DNA of 59,421 nt, taken from contig JAGFCB010000018.1 in the NCBI GenBank assembly GCA_022394775.1, positions 1-59,421 of the forward strand, read 5' to 3'. The first letter of the stretch is position 1. The number at the start of each line of letters is the position of its first letter. The position numbers and the translations under genes are program-made. Source of the stretch: Candidatus Poribacteria bacterium. GTDB lineage: Bacteria; Poribacteria; WGA-4E; WGA-3G. The notes under the pieces are model-generated. The model worked only from the letters and a program-made list of their open reading frames with translations, was not told the DNA's origin and did not search any database. Positions 17,285 to 26,385 of this stretch are shown one piece after another.

Positions 17285-18628
17285 ATGAATACTTCAAAAC
17301 AACTTTCACGTCGAACATTTCTACGCGGTTTAGGGGTCACTGTCGCGCTACCGTGGTTGGAAGTGATGGGACCCGTTACATCGTGGGCAGCTGCACCTGC
17401 CAGTGCAACGCAGACTGTTCCGAATCGGATGGCGTTCCTCTATGTGCCTAACGGGAAGATTATGGAGGATTGGACCCCGAAACAGGTTGGGGCAGGCTAT
17501 GAACTCACAGATATTCTGAAACCGTTAGAGAATGTGAAGGACAAAACATTGGTGCTTAGCGGTTTAACGGCGGATAAGGCGCGCGCTAATGGCGATGGCG
17601 GTGGTGATCATGCCCGTGCGATGGCAGCCTTCCTTACAGGTGCACAACCTCGTAAAACTGATGGTTCCAATATTCACGCAGGGGTTTCTGTTGACCAAGC
17701 CGCAGCATCGCATGTCGGCAATCAAACCCGGCTCCCGTCGTTGGAACTCGGCATTGATCCGGGTTACAGATCAGGGAATTGCGATTCCGGTTATAGTTGC
17801 GTCTACTCATCAACGTTATCGTGGCGTTCCGCGACGCAGCCGCTCCCGAAAGAGGTTAACCCGAAACTCGCTTTTGAACGGCTGTTCTCCACCCTGCCAG
17901 ATGCCCAGCGGACGCAACGCGATCAACAGCGAAAAAGTGTCCTCGATTTCGTCATGCAGGACTCAAAGGATCTGATCCGTCAAGTCAGCGGGAACGACAT
18001 CCGTAAACTCGACGAGTACTTCTCCGCTATTCGGGATATTGAACTGCGAATTGACGCAGCCGAAAAGTTCCCACCAATCGAAAGTCCCGATTATACGGCA
18101 CCGGAAGAAATTCCTAAAGACTTCCAAGAGCACGTCCGACTCATGATGGACCTGATTCTCCTTGCGTTCCAGACAGATGTGACCCGTGTCGTGACTTTCA
18201 CGTTAGCAAACGAAGGAAGCAATAAGTCGTATCCGACTGTCAACGTCACTGAGGGACACCACAACTTGTCGCATCACGGTGGTGATGAAGAGAAGAAGGC
18301 AAAAATCAAACGGATCGATATTTTCCATACGCAGCAGTTGGCATATTTCTTGGAAAAACTGGACGCTACCGCTGAAGGGGATGGTTCTCTGTTAGACCAT
18401 TCGATGATCTTGTACGGCAGTGGAAACGCTGATGGTAACCGACATAGCCACCACGATCTCCCGATCCTGCTTGCGGGTTCTGGCTGCGGCACGCTCAAAA
18501 CGGGTCGCCACATCCGCTATCCAAAAGAGACCCCACTTAACAATCTTTGGCTGTCAATGCTAAACCGTATGGATGTCGATTTAGCACAATTAGGCGATAG
18601 CACCGGTAGTTTGTCAGATCTATCCTAA
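17285..18628 (+). CDS. DUF1552 domain protein, Tat-exported
   Basis: A 447-residue DUF1552 protein, the usual partner of DUF1592/PSD cytochrome-like proteins in planctomycete-like bacteria; the fold is related to the sulfatase/alkaline phosphatase-like DUF1501 group. It has a Tat leader (MNTSKQLSRRTFLRGLGVTV) and the family segments RMAFLYVPNGKIMEDWTPK, GDGGGDHARAMAAFLTGAQP, TEGHHNLSHHG and YGSGNADGNRHSHHDLP, whose many His/Asp residues suggest a metal centre. The biochemical role is unknown. A GGGGAG site is rather far upstream (17262), so translation initiation may be weak. It has its own consensus promoter and a strong terminator. Confidence 0.9.
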   Translation: MNTSKQLSRRTFLRGLGVTVALPWLEVMGPVTSWAAAPASATQTVPNRMAFLYVPNGKIMEDWTPKQVGAGYELTDILKPLENVKDKTLVLSGLTADKARANGDGGGDHARAMAAFLTGAQPRKTDGSNIHAGVSVDQAAASHVGNQTRLPSLELGIDPGYRSGNCDSGYSCVYSSTLSWRSATQPLPKEVNPKLAFERLFSTLPDAQRTQRDQQRKSVLDFVMQDSKDLIRQVSGNDIRKLDEYFSAIRDIELRIDAAEKFPPIESPDYTAPEEIPKDFQEHVRLMMDLILLAFQTDVTRVVTFTLANEGSNKSYPTVNVTEGHHNLSHHGGDEEKKAKIKRIDIFHTQQLAYFLEKLDATAEGDGSLLDHSMILYGSGNADGNRHSHHDLPILLAGSGCGTLKTGRHIRYPKETPLNNLWLSMLNRMDVDLAQLGDSTGSLSDLS

Positions 18629-18652
18629 GACCACAATTTCCTACATATTCGT

Positions 18653-18706
18653 TGGCGAGGTTTCCTGGGGAAGACCCCCCAGCAAAAACACCTCGCCATT
18701 TTTTTT
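18653..18706 (+). terminator. Rho-independent terminator after the DUF1552 gene, with minisatellite-like loop
   Basis: GGCGAGGT (18654-) pairs with ACCTCGCC (-18697), and inside it CTGGGG pairs with CCCCAG; eight T residues follow (18699-18706). The descending arm contains the minisatellite-like CCCCCCAGCAAAAACACC, so repeat sequence forms part of the terminator. Confidence 0.75.
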
Positions 18707-18771
18707 GTCTACGTCGTTCAACCCACCCTGCGATGCTCAAGAAGGCTTTTAGGTTATACGCTGTCCGTGCT

Positions 18772-19026
18772 TATAGTAAAACCCATAATTACCTATACAC
18801 TCTCAAAATGGCGAGGATACAATCCCGCCAGCGGTGGAAGGGTGTTGTCCTATGACGAGGATACAATCCCCGCCAGCGGTGGGAGAGCGTTGTCCTATGG
18901 TGAGGATCCTACGAAGAAATCCGCAGAAATACCCAAGCAAATACCCCCAGCAAAAACTCCCTCGCCAGCGGTGGAAGGGTGTTTGTTCCCTGATGAAATG
19001 TAAACTTATTTTCGGATTTTACTATA
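18772..19026 (+). repeat. Family A element, long form with internal tandem repeats and a minisatellite insert
   Basis: Ends TATAGTAAAACC and GGATTTTACTATA. Inside are three tandem copies of a unit of about 45 bp (GGCGAGGATACAATCCCGCC then AGCGGTGGAAGGGTGTTGTC). Copies one and two are plain; copy three has the minisatellite (GAAGAAATCC, GCAGAAATACCCAA, GCAAATACCCCCA, GCAAAAAC) inserted between GGTGAGGATCC and CCTCGCC. The small frames here (18767-19064) are repeat-derived. Confidence 0.75.
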
Positions 19027-19965
19027 AACCCGGCGTGCTTAAGACGTACTTCTTTTTGAATTGATCCGCATGGTAAACCGGCGTACCACTCCAACAATGC
19101 CGAAAAGCGGTATAAAATTTCATAGTTTTCATAGCAAAATCGGAAAATAATGAATTTCAAAAAAGGCTATAAATCCGCGCTATATCTGGGTTTTAGGCGT
19201 TTTTTTCTCAGACTGCTATGAAGGCTGCTATGAAATTTGCTATGAATGTCAAAACATTAACAGCTTGAATCTGGCAAATCATAGTTCAGGCAATTAACAC
19301 CGAACATCGCCGAATTAAATTCTTATTTTTCATCTAAACTATTTTATTATATTGTGAATTTTTCGCGCCTTGAATGCGCCCTGAATTTTTATTTCATCAT
19401 CACCATTTCCCAGAAGTTCATCTGAGACAACTCAGAACGGATGCTTTCGTTCTCACTGGAACCGATTACACCTTCCGCTCAAAATATCAAATTTAGATTT
19501 TCGGAATAAAACACCTATGAACCTACATCCCGTATGGGTTTATCTCGATAAATCATTACTTAGGAAAAACAAAATTGATATTGGGTTTCATTATCAATAA
19601 GCATAGGTTGTCAGATTTTAGGTGAGGTTAATGATTTTCTAAATTTCATCTATGGTAGGTTATACAAAATTTTACATCGTAATCGGTGCGGTTAGGAAAC
19701 CTCACTATAGGTGTCAATTTAGGGATATTTCGCGATATTTTGCACTATCATCTCTATAGATGCCGCCCCTACGGGGCTGATTCGGTATATGATTCCTATT
19801 TCTACAGAGATACCATCCCTACGGGATTCAAGAGGTTTTCTATGAAACCTCACTATAGATGTCAATGTATTTTGATAATTCACCATAAATGCTCTACTGA
19901 ACGATTAACGAATAACCGTTGCTATGGCAGAGAATTGAGATTCCAAAAATTCCATACAGACTGGA
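19027..19965. other. Gene-free AT-rich stretch with short repeats
   Basis: No supported gene. Three TGCTATGAA motifs lie at about 19214-19246. A pair of direct repeats (GAAACCTCACTATAG then TGTCAAT) at about 19696-19714 and 19853-19871 flanks two CCCCTACGGGG-type hairpins (about 19763 and 19803). A short frame near 19397-19496 reads plausibly as peptide (RTDAFVLTGTDYTFRSKYQI) but has no start and no relatives I recognise. Confidence 0.5.
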
Positions 19966-21870
19966 TTACCAATCTTTAAAAGGGAATATCCGAGTTTCTG
20001 TTGCCATGCCGTAGAAACTCCATAAACTGCCTGCGACGAATTCACCGAGGATTAAACCCAAGAAAAAAGGTGCGGCTTTCCTATGTAGCTGCAACCCGCC
20101 CTGTTTAATAATCAGCCATTTCGCGACTGTACTAATCACAAGCGAGATCCAGAGCCAGTTCATACACCAGTCGGCTGCTCCGGATACAGCATAGCCGACA
20201 GCATGAAAGGGCCACCAAAAGAAACGCATCCGTAAAAACATGAGGAGAAACGTGAATCCCATACCGATGCCCATAAACGTCACTTCAGGTATGTTCGTGT
20301 TTGTCGGGAAATTGAGCTGCTGTTGGAGTCGATTGAAAGGGTGATGCGCGAAACTGCCGGATGATCCGAAACGATAGACATCATGCAGATATGCCCAGAA
20401 AGAACCGATAGAACCGACGATCACTGCTAAGAGTATTACCCACACCAACGGTTTCGGGTTAAATCGTGCGCGCGAAGCGAGTTGGAACCCCTCCAGTTGA
20501 TGCGGCATCGGATGGCTACGGTGCGCCCGGTTGAAAAAAAACAGAAAAGAGAGTGCAGTGAGGTTAGCACCGCCCATACGGCGTGATCCTAAAATCGCAG
20601 GTAAAGCGTAATCCGGTCCCATAAAGTGCAAATCGTGTGCTGGTGCCCCAGATTCAACCCGCATACGCGTAATCCCCGTTGACAATGCGAAATACATCGC
20701 AAAGAAGGCGATACCGAGTGAAATACTGATGCCTATCTTTACAGAAAACGCTATGAGATAAACACATCCGAAGACAATACCGATAATAGCGGTTCGGTAT
20801 CGCATCGGTTCAACCGATTCGTCGAGACTTGAACGCCCTGTCATCACCTGTTTAAAAACCTCAGCGAGGTATTTACGGCTTGCCCATACAGCGAAGATCG
20901 CAAGACCAAGATAGGCACCGAGCGACTGCTGTCGGTCATAGGGGAATCCGGGTAACCCGCGAACGCCAATGATCGCACCACCGACCCGTTGCATCTTACG
21001 GAACAGGTAAAAGAACCAGCAGGAAAACGACAAATCTAAGGGCATGAAGAACCCGAGTCCAATTACAAATGGGTAGATAGAAAATGGTGTCCAACCGATC
21101 GCATTCCACGGTTTTTCAGTGAAAAAGTGGCTGATATTCCGGAACCGAACACCGACAATTGGGATCGTCGGAAAGAGATAGCTAAGCCCGTTAATAAGAT
21201 TCAGGACTGAAACGAGGATAAATGCCGTCCAAAAGACTCTGCCTCGGAAGAAGTTAGCGCCGCTATCCCGCGTCATCTCTAAGGGCAGTTGAATGATCGG
21301 ATAGGCGAGTTTTTCGCGTTCAGTCCACTGTTTCCGAAGCACAACATTGATACACAGCATAACAAATATGAGTACAACAATAAAACTTGTCCACCACAAT
21401 GTCGGACCCAACCATGCCCGTAAGACTTCAATGTCGTAAAGTGTGGATTGCCCTTCGTAAAACCCCTCTAAGATCCGTTTATCTTGGACTGTGCCCCAGG
21501 TCGGTATGTATCGGTATAGAAGTTCTCGCCACTCGTTTTCAGGTGTATCGAACCAGAAGACGTGTCCGATCATCGGGATAAGCACCTGTGCGTGGTCATG
21601 TGATGCGATAGCACTCGCCATACAGAGCATCACGTAGATGACGAGCAGCTCGCCGTGTGTCAAAGCCCACTGCTGTTTTACGCGTCGCAGGAGCAGATTG
21701 AAGAGCGTAATAATAAAGAGAAAAAAGACCGCATTGAAAAACAGCGACATCGTCGTCGGAAAAAGTCCCCACCAAACCATTTCCGTATACATAATCCAAT
21801 AGCAGTTGATCGGGATAAGGATAAGTGCCAGTGTAACCGATTTTAGGGTGACACCGCGTGTCAGAGCCAT
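19966..21870 (-). CDS. Polytopic membrane protein, DUF6785/DUF6784-like
   Basis: A 634-residue integral membrane protein with roughly 12-14 hydrophobic segments and no signal peptide. The pattern, including TEREKLAYPIIQLPLEMT, LSFSCWFFYLFRKMQ, GFPYDRQQSLGAYLGLAIFA and RMRVESGAPAHDLHFMGPDY, is that of a family common in Planctomycetes and Poribacteria, annotated as DUF6785/6784 and distantly OPT-transporter-like. The transport substrate is unknown. GGAG lies six bases before the ATG. It is on its own: a family A element separates it from the operon upstream. Confidence 0.75.
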   Translation of the reverse strand: MALTRGVTLKSVTLALILIPINCYWIMYTEMVWWGLFPTTMSLFFNAVFFLFIITLFNLLLRRVKQQWALTHGELLVIYVMLCMASAIASHDHAQVLIPMIGHVFWFDTPENEWRELLYRYIPTWGTVQDKRILEGFYEGQSTLYDIEVLRAWLGPTLWWTSFIVVLIFVMLCINVVLRKQWTEREKLAYPIIQLPLEMTRDSGANFFRGRVFWTAFILVSVLNLINGLSYLFPTIPIVGVRFRNISHFFTEKPWNAIGWTPFSIYPFVIGLGFFMPLDLSFSCWFFYLFRKMQRVGGAIIGVRGLPGFPYDRQQSLGAYLGLAIFAVWASRKYLAEVFKQVMTGRSSLDESVEPMRYRTAIIGIVFGCVYLIAFSVKIGISISLGIAFFAMYFALSTGITRMRVESGAPAHDLHFMGPDYALPAILGSRRMGGANLTALSFLFFFNRAHRSHPMPHQLEGFQLASRARFNPKPLVWVILLAVIVGSIGSFWAYLHDVYRFGSSGSFAHHPFNRLQQQLNFPTNTNIPEVTFMGIGMGFTFLLMFLRMRFFWWPFHAVGYAVSGAADWCMNWLWISLVISTVAKWLIIKQGGLQLHRKAAPFFLGLILGEFVAGSLWSFYGMATETRIFPFKDW

Positions 21871-21898
21871 TGCGTTCTCCTATTGTTTTCCGTCTGTT

Positions 21899-22016
21899 TA
21901 TAGTAAAACCTACAATTAACGAGACATCCATAGAAGGCTGGGTTCCAAACCCAGCCTGCATTCGGGGTAGGTTTGTTATTTTCTAAAGTGTTGATTTATT
22001 TTTCGGTTTTACTATA
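21899..22016 (+). repeat. Family A miniature inverted-repeat element, full 118-bp copy overlapping a gene end
   Basis: Same length and nearly the same sequence as 15917-16034, with TATAGTAAAACC and GGTTTTACTATA ends. Its right end forms the last seven codons and the stop of the minus-strand FG-GAP/ankyrin gene. It also lies 28 bases before the start of the DUF6785-like gene. Confidence 0.85.
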
Positions 22017-24146
22017 TTTCACTGAGGCTTTGAGCATTTCCACAATTTGCTGATGTCCCTTTGATTCCGCGAGCGTCAGCGCCGTATTGCCCTGCCCATT
22101 TTTTAGGGTAACATCGGCCCGGTTTTCAAGCAACAGTTGGACGATTGCCGAATGTCCGTGCCATGCCGCATACATGAGAGCTGTTTCCCCAGTGCGGTTT
22201 TGGAGATTTATGCTCGCGCCTTTTTCAAGCAATCGCTCAGTGATGTTCAGGTTTCCTGTCTTGTTGATAATGAAAACCAAGGGTGTATTACCGTTGGCAT
22301 CTGCTACGTTCACATTCGCACCATTTTCAATAAGAAACATCGCGACATCAATGTTTCCCTTTTCCGCTGCAATGTGTAAGGGTGTCCGCCCTACGATGTC
22401 TTTCAGATTTACGTCTATATTCATGCCACGAAAGGTTGAAACATCACCCGTCCACGCTGCTTTGAAGAGTGTATCCGTTGGTGTCTCTGAAAACTCAGAA
22501 ACAACATGCTCTTGATTTGCGGAGAGATTTTCAAAGACTTGCACAACACCGCTCTGCCATCGCACCTCAAGCCTATCGATAGCCCTGTTGGTTCCCAATC
22601 CAAAATGGCATCGCGGGTCATGATTGGAGAGGTAGCTTGCTCCTGGATTGACTTCCTGCATTTGTGTGTGTCCACCTGCTGTCAGAGTGATACGTGTGCC
22701 TATGCCGTCTCGATTGCTGATAACACCGACGGTTTTAATCGATATCCAGCTGTTCTGCGTTTGGGTCTGATTTTCTAATAAAGTCGCGGGACCGTTAGAC
22801 TGTGTAACGAGCATATCAACGTCACCGTCGTTATCATAATCCCCAAAGAGCGTGCCTCGGCTCACCGCAGTCCGTTGAAAATAGTCACCTGCGCTTTCCG
22901 AGACCTCTTGAAACGTGCTGTCGCCCTTATTACGAAATAGTTGATCGGGTTGGCGATATGTCAAAACATCGTGCGTATCCTCAATGTTATCAAGAATATG
23001 TCCATTGGCAATAAAAATATCTTGCCATCCATCGTTATCAGCATCAAAGAAGCCTGTACCGAACCCAACGAACAGAAAGCTCTCTTTACCGAGATGTGCT
23101 TCATAGATTACATCAGTAAATGTGCCATCACCGTTGTTGCGATAGAGCGCATTCGTTTCATAAGAAAGGTTTGTAACAAAAATATCGAGCCAACTGTCAG
23201 CGTTGTAGTCTCCAACAGCAACGCCCATCCCCGCCTGTGCTATGCCGTTGAAACTGTAAGCGCACCCAGCAAGTAGCGAGATTTCACTGAACGTGCCATC
23301 GCCGTTATTATAAAAAAAATCGTTTCGGGTGTCGTCGTTAGCAACGTAAAGATCAGGGGCACCGTCGTTGTTAAAATCTGCCGAAACGCCCCCTAACCCC
23401 TTGCCGTGAAACATACCCCCAACGCCACCAATACCAGCCGCTTGACTGACATCGGTAAATGTTCCGTCGCCGTTATTACGATAGAGTGTGTCAGGCGCGC
23501 CTTCAAATAACGACGGATGGCAATAGGTTTGTATCCCGTCTTCCCCACACGGTTGATAGGGTACATCAATCGAATATACAAGATAGTTGACGACGAACAG
23601 ATCAAGGTGTCCATCAACATCGTAATCAAGAAAACAGGCACTGCTACTCCATCCGGGATCACCGACACCTGCGGACGCTGTGACATCAGTAAATGTGCCG
23701 TCACCGTTATTTCGGTAAAGGACATTCGCACCAAAATTGGTTACATAAAGATCGACGTTACCATCGTTGTTGTAATCCGCACACGCTGCCCCTTGTCCAT
23801 AGTTACCACGGTTTTCCACGTTTGCAGCCGTTGTGGTGTCCGTAAAAGTTCCATCACGATTGTTTCGATAGAGCGCACTTACTGCCTGTCTCGCCGAAGG
23901 TGATTTGTCCCAATAGCCACTGTTGACGAGGTAGATGTCAAGAAACCCATCGTTGTCCGCATCAAAGAAGGCACCACCGGCACCGAGAGTTTCAGGTATG
24001 TGAAACGCACCTTCTGCACCAGTGACGTGATGAAAATTAATGCCTGCTTTTTCGGTTACATCAACGAATTGGATCGCTGCAGCGGAAAGTACGGGTAGAG
24101 CACATACGAAGAGAATTATGAGGAGGCGTATATTCTTATTTTTCAT
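21996..24146 (-). CDS. Exported FG-GAP/VCBS + ASPIC/UnbV protein with C-terminal ankyrin repeats
   Basis: A 716-residue exported protein. Signal peptide (MKNKNIRLLIILFVCALPVL) and then many FG-GAP/VCBS blades with calcium-loop motifs (DADNDGFLDIYLVNSG, DYNNDGNVDLYVTNFG). Next an ASPIC/UnbV domain (about residues 480-560: IGTRITLTAGG, HFGLGTNRAIDRLEVRWQSG) and four to five ankyrin repeats (about 580-705: GRTPLHIAAEKGNIDVAMFL). The start at 24146 overlaps the upstream stop (ATGAAAAATAA), so translation is coupled. The frame also runs upstream to 24227, but that part lies in the SUMF1 gene. Likely a cell-surface or periplasmic binding protein of the CRTAC1 type. The ankyrin addition is unusual, and the last residues (YSKTEK) come from a family A repeat. 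Confidence 0.87.
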   Translation of the reverse strand: MKNKNIRLLIILFVCALPVLSAAAIQFVDVTEKAGINFHHVTGAEGAFHIPETLGAGGAFFDADNDGFLDIYLVNSGYWDKSPSARQAVSALYRNNRDGTFTDTTTAANVENRGNYGQGAACADYNNDGNVDLYVTNFGANVLYRNNGDGTFTDVTASAGVGDPGWSSSACFLDYDVDGHLDLFVVNYLVYSIDVPYQPCGEDGIQTYCHPSLFEGAPDTLYRNNGDGTFTDVSQAAGIGGVGGMFHGKGLGGVSADFNNDGAPDLYVANDDTRNDFFYNNGDGTFSEISLLAGCAYSFNGIAQAGMGVAVGDYNADSWLDIFVTNLSYETNALYRNNGDGTFTDVIYEAHLGKESFLFVGFGTGFFDADNDGWQDIFIANGHILDNIEDTHDVLTYRQPDQLFRNKGDSTFQEVSESAGDYFQRTAVSRGTLFGDYDNDGDVDMLVTQSNGPATLLENQTQTQNSWISIKTVGVISNRDGIGTRITLTAGGHTQMQEVNPGASYLSNHDPRCHFGLGTNRAIDRLEVRWQSGVVQVFENLSANQEHVVSEFSETPTDTLFKAAWTGDVSTFRGMNIDVNLKDIVGRTPLHIAAEKGNIDVAMFLIENGANVNVADANGNTPLVFIINKTGNLNITERLLEKGASINLQNRTGETALMYAAWHGHSAIVQLLLENRADVTLKNGQGNTALTLAESKGHQQIVEMLKASVKYSKTEK

Positions 24147-25002
24147 ACGATGGTGTTGCATCTTTCGCGAGGCGGAACCCAATAAAACTGGTGCCGATTG
24201 CGGGGTGCTGACCGAACCGCGTGGCACACCTTGCGAATGTTTCCGGGTTCAACCACGATCCGCCTTTCACAATACGACGGCTACCAACAGCGGGGCCTTT
24301 TGGATTTCGATCAGGGCTACGATAGTAGAATGTCTCTGAATACCAGTCGCCCACCCATTCCCAGACATTACCTGCCATATCGTGTGCGCCGTAAGGACTT
24401 ATCCCTGTCGGGTAGGCAGCAACCGGTTGCAAGCGCGCCCCCGACTGTTGCCAAACATTTGCGTGGACAGTCGCGCCTTTAATGGGTTGGGCAAAAGTAT
24501 TTCCCCAGGGCCACCGTTTAGCATTCGTGCCACGTGCGGCTTTTTCCCATTCCGCTTCGGTAGGCAATCGCATGCCTCGCCATGTTGCATAGGCAACAGC
24601 AGCATCCCATGAAATACCGATGACGGGATAATCAGGTTTCGTCTTTGCGATATCGGGCCACGTACCGAACGCGTCACCATAACTGATAGGGGTATGTTCA
24701 CTGTCCGTTCCACCGCTTTCGAGCCAGAACGGATAATACTCGGCGTTGGTCACCTCGGTTTTACCGATATAGTAGGCATCCAGATAGATTTTATGTGCCG
24801 GCACTTCATTCGCGAGATCGTCATCACTCCCCATCGTGAAGGTACCAGCGGGGATAAAGCATAGCTCAGATTCAGCCAACACACACGGCAAGAATGCTAT
24901 AACAGCAAAAAGGAGGATGAGTACGCCGATAAACGAGTAGGCACGGACACCTCCCCTCACGATTATTTTATTTTTACTTCGACTTTGATGTAAGACGCTC
25001 AT
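24136..25002 (-). CDS. SUMF1/formylglycine-generating-enzyme-like exported protein
   Basis: A 288-residue protein with an N-terminal hydrophobic segment (VLILLFAVIAFLPCVLA) and a complete FGE-sulfatase (SUMF1) domain: FIPAGTFTMGSDDDLANEVP, PVIGISWDAAVAYATWRGMR, LPTEAEWEKAARG, GNVWEWVGDWY and RIVKGGSWLNPETFARCATR. Members range from true sulfatase activators to lectin-like or ergothioneine/peptide-modifying enzymes. I do not see the paired active-site cysteines clearly, so enzymatic FGE activity is doubtful. It overlaps the TPR gene before it by 29 bases and the FG-GAP gene after it by 11 bases. The start (ATG 25002) is chosen by that overlap; no strong ribosome site is visible. Confidence 0.83.
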   Translation of the reverse strand: MSVLHQSRSKNKIIVRGGVRAYSFIGVLILLFAVIAFLPCVLAESELCFIPAGTFTMGSDDDLANEVPAHKIYLDAYYIGKTEVTNAEYYPFWLESGGTDSEHTPISYGDAFGTWPDIAKTKPDYPVIGISWDAAVAYATWRGMRLPTEAEWEKAARGTNAKRWPWGNTFAQPIKGATVHANVWQQSGARLQPVAAYPTGISPYGAHDMAGNVWEWVGDWYSETFYYRSPDRNPKGPAVGSRRIVKGGSWLNPETFARCATRFGQHPAIGTSFIGFRLAKDATPSYEK

Positions 25003-26134
25003 ATTCTTGATAGATTTTCGCGGCTTCTGTGTACGCGCCAGCAAGTTCATAGGCTTTAGATAGGTTCAGATAGAAGCGCGGTTCAGTTGGGTGTAAATCG
25101 ATGGCAGTTTGGTATTGCGCAATCGCTTGCGTATAATCTTCTAACATCAGATAAACGCCACCCAGACTGTTCCGGTAGGTCGCGACATTCGGTTTATGTG
25201 TAATCGCCTTCTCATACATTGCTTTCGCTTGCGGATAGTTTTGCCGTTGAAACTGGACGTAACCGAGTGCTTCATAGCCGCGTATCTCTTGTGGTGCGAG
25301 CGTGACGTAACGCTCCAAAGATTGCGTCGCATCGCGCCATAACTCCCGCTTCAATTCGAGTCTGCCGAGTCGGTACCACGCTTCGGCATTGGTAGGGTTT
25401 TGTTGCACAAATTTTTTGAGATGTGTCAGCTTCTCTTCCTCAATAGACAGAACTTCAAAACGTTGTAAATTTTTCTGTGCCGTTTCCATTTCACCGATAT
25501 GGCGGTACGCTGTGCCTAAACTAAAGTATGCTTTTGCGTGGAACGGATCGATTTCAATGAGTTCTTTGAAAGTATCAATAGCGGATTGCCACGCTTCCTT
25601 CTGAAGCAAAGCGGTACCGAGCGTGTACCGCGCTGTCTTTAAGGTCGGATCGAGCTTAATAGCGTGTTGGAGTTCACTAATAGCAGCATCAATCAGATTA
25701 TCACGAAAAAAGGTGATGCCTAACAGGGCTCTCGCGCGCGCATAATCAGGATCCATCGCTATTGCCTCTTGTAAAACCTGTGTCGCCTGTGTGGAATCGC
25801 CCAAGTGAATGAGTAGTATATCCCCGAGTTCACAATACGCCTCAATATAATTTACGTCTGCGATTATCGCCTGTCGAAATGCTTCAGCAGCGGCATGGAC
25901 TTCCTCGGCACCCTTATAAATCATTCCGAGAACGCAATGTGCATCCGCTAACGAGGCATCAAGTTTGACTGCCTTCTCTAAATTAATTTTCGCTTTTTCC
26001 TGTTCTCCATGCGTGAGTGCGCGCACCCCTGCGTCATACAGTCGTGCTGCTTCAGGTTGGAACCGTGGTGCAGCGATTGCGAGAGTTGTCTGGAACAATA
26101 TTAGAAGCGCGAGGGTGTATTTAAATAGCCTCAT
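24974..26134 (-). CDS. Exported TPR-repeat protein
   Basis: A 386-residue protein with a signal peptide (MRLFKYTLALLILFQTTLAI) and about nine tetratricopeptide repeats covering the rest (for instance AHCVLGMIYKGAEEVHAAAE, AYFSLGTAYRHIGEMETAQK, YRNSLGGVYLMLEDYTQAI). TPRs form a helical scaffold for protein binding, here in the periplasm. It is the first gene of a three-gene operon with the SUMF1 and FG-GAP/ASPIC genes. The start is either the ATG at 26134 or a GTG at 26149; neither has a strong ribosome site. Confidence 0.85.
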   Translation of the reverse strand: MRLFKYTLALLILFQTTLAIAAPRFQPEAARLYDAGVRALTHGEQEKAKINLEKAVKLDASLADAHCVLGMIYKGAEEVHAAAEAFRQAIIADVNYIEAYCELGDILLIHLGDSTQATQVLQEAIAMDPDYARARALLGITFFRDNLIDAAISELQHAIKLDPTLKTARYTLGTALLQKEAWQSAIDTFKELIEIDPFHAKAYFSLGTAYRHIGEMETAQKNLQRFEVLSIEEEKLTHLKKFVQQNPTNAEAWYRLGRLELKRELWRDATQSLERYVTLAPQEIRGYEALGYVQFQRQNYPQAKAMYEKAITHKPNVATYRNSLGGVYLMLEDYTQAIAQYQTAIDLHPTEPRFYLNLSKAYELAGAYTEAAKIYQEYERLTSKSK

Positions 26135-26157
26135 ACGAGTGATACTCACGAGAAAAC

Positions 26158-26305
26158 TATGGTGAAATCGATAATTAGGTGAACATGTGGATCAATGTGT
26201 GGAAAACGCACAAACGCCACAAACTAACAGTTTGTGGTACAAAAGAGCGGGTCCGCAACTTTTTACCAAAAAACGAATGTCTACTTATCTATTGAATTTA
26301 CTGTA
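26158..26305 (+). repeat. Decayed family A element
   Basis: TATGGTGAAATCGATAATTA at the left and GAATTTACTGTA at the right resemble the ends of family A copies. The interior has diverged. It lies between the TPR operon and the 2-hydroxyacid dehydrogenase gene; the rest of that 236-base gap holds nothing I can support. Confidence 0.4.
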
Positions 26306-26385
26306 AATATGAGTCCTGTAAATAGTCCCCCAAAGCCAAGCGACGCAAGTCAATAGACACAGCACAAGTGCGCCGGAGATCGCAC

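Noticed and set aside
18767..19064. Several small frames in the 18.8-19.0 kb region
   Set aside because: They are translations of the tandem units and minisatellite inside a family A element.
26309..26385. Hydrophobic peptide (ISGALVLCLLTCVAWLWGTI) in an alternative frame after the 2-hydroxyacid dehydrogenase gene
   Set aside because: The frame has no usable start codon outside the hydrophobic part and overlaps the conserved gene; chance hydrophobic reading is more likely.
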